This document shows positions 63,747-64,000 of a stretch of 64,000 bases of DNA, one piece after another. The stretch comes from Oceanospirillaceae bacterium ASP10-02a (lineage in GTDB: Bacteria > Pseudomonadota > Gammaproteobacteria > Pseudomonadales > Balneatricaceae): contig CAJIZL010000005.1 of assembly GCA_905182035.1 (NCBI GenBank), positions 92,255-156,254 of the forward strand, given 5' to 3'. Position numbers and translations under genes: made by a program. The notes beneath the pieces were generated by a model. That model was not told where the DNA came from. It saw only the letters and a list, made by a program, of their open reading frames with translations, and did no database searches. Within the stretch, counting starts at the first letter, position 1. Every line of letters begins with the position of its first letter.

Positions 63747-64000
63747 ATGAGTGCTGATTTTTTATATACCATCGAAGTGATACTCAACGGCCTAATGGCG
63801 GGTGTGATGTATTCTTTGGTGGCCCTTGGCTTTGTGCTGATTTTTAAGGCCTCTGGAATTTTTAACTATGCGCAAGGGGTAATGGCGTTATTTGCTGCCC
63901 TTACATTGGTGGGTATTCAAACTGGACAAATACCTTTTGCGCACCTTATTAATGCCATTTTTGGCACCAATGTGCATCACTTTGGATGGCAGGTGCCTAC
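63747..64000 (+). CDS. Branched-chain amino-acid-type ABC permease, LivH-like (partial)
   Basis: The first 84 codons of a membrane permease, cut by the window end. It starts MSADFLYTIEVILNG and has the family's NGLMAGVMYSLVALGFVLIF helix and FNYAQGVMALFAAL segment. A ribosome site AAAGGGA precedes it. It continues the importer operon with the LivG-like gene; livM, livK and livF would be expected beyond the edge. Confidence 0.9.
   Translation, partial: MSADFLYTIEVILNGLMAGVMYSLVALGFVLIFKASGIFNYAQGVMALFAALTLVGIQTGQIPFAHLINAIFGTNVHHFGWQVP

Overview
The window is 64 kb of chromosome from a free-living, probably marine, gammaproteobacterium. Two conserved blocks point to a relative of the Pseudomonadales/Oceanospirillales. 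The first is a TPR lipoprotein gene divergent from hemA-prfA-prmC-moeB. The second is gatCAB divergent from mreBCD-rng-yhdP-nitrilase. Both match the gene order I recall from Pseudomonas. Base composition is moderate (mid-40s % GC by eye). I saw no insertion sequence, prophage, CRISPR array or rRNA operon. The lineage call is inference from gene order and protein resemblance only.

Layout. 1-6 kb: TPR lipoprotein, then heme, translation-termination and sulfur-carrier genes (hemA, prfA, prmC, moeB). 6.1-6.6 kb: a tRNA cluster (Ser-UGA and two Lys-UUU copies inside a 113-bp tandem duplication), closed by a strong bidirectional terminator. 6.6-11.4 kb: DUF1853 protein, MFS exporter, greB, rsmE, a uridine kinase-like gene and a GcvR-like ACT protein. 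11.4-23.8 kb: gatCAB and the mreBCD-rng-yhdP-nitrilase cell-shape cluster. 23.9-26.5 kb: a chemoreceptor with about five HAMP-like modules in series.

26.7-37.8 kb is a minus-strand metabolic region. It holds a FadN-like 3-hydroxyacyl-CoA dehydrogenase/enoyl-CoA hydratase, an alpha/beta hydrolase, an O-acetylhomoserine sulfhydrylase (MetY), two adjacent DmdA-type DMSP demethylase paralogs, and a fused indolepyruvate:ferredoxin oxidoreductase with a divergent Lrp/AsnC regulator. 37.8-39.6 kb: a HAD-IIA phosphatase-like protein and a voltage-gated cation channel.

39.6-50.3 kb is a sulfur-oxidation island. YeeE/YedE transporter and exported DsrE-like genes stand opposite soxC-soxD-soxX-soxY-soxZ-soxA-(SoxK-like)-soxB, followed by an exported alpha/beta hydrolase, a thioredoxin-fold protein and a rhodanese. 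SoxCD is present, so complete oxidation of thiosulfate or sulfane sulfur to sulfate is expected. 50.5-54.2 kb: glcDEF glycolate oxidase behind a perfect palindrome. 54.3-56.5 kb: a glycine-zipper envelope protein, a threonine/serine dehydratase and a small unknown protein. 56.5-60.7 kb: a CrbR/CrbS-like two-component system (LuxR-type regulator and SSS-domain hybrid kinase). 60.9-64 kb: an acyl-CoA synthetase and the start of a branched-chain amino-acid-type ABC importer, cut by the window edge.

How it fits together: demethylation of DMSP, capture of methanethiol by MetY, Sox oxidation of reduced sulfur, and glycolate oxidation are all ways to live on compounds released by phytoplankton. The most interesting hypothesis here is that the tandem dmdA/metY operon and the sox island about 8 kb away form one organosulfur-to-sulfate unit. 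The exported alpha/beta hydrolase behind soxB is the least explained part of it.
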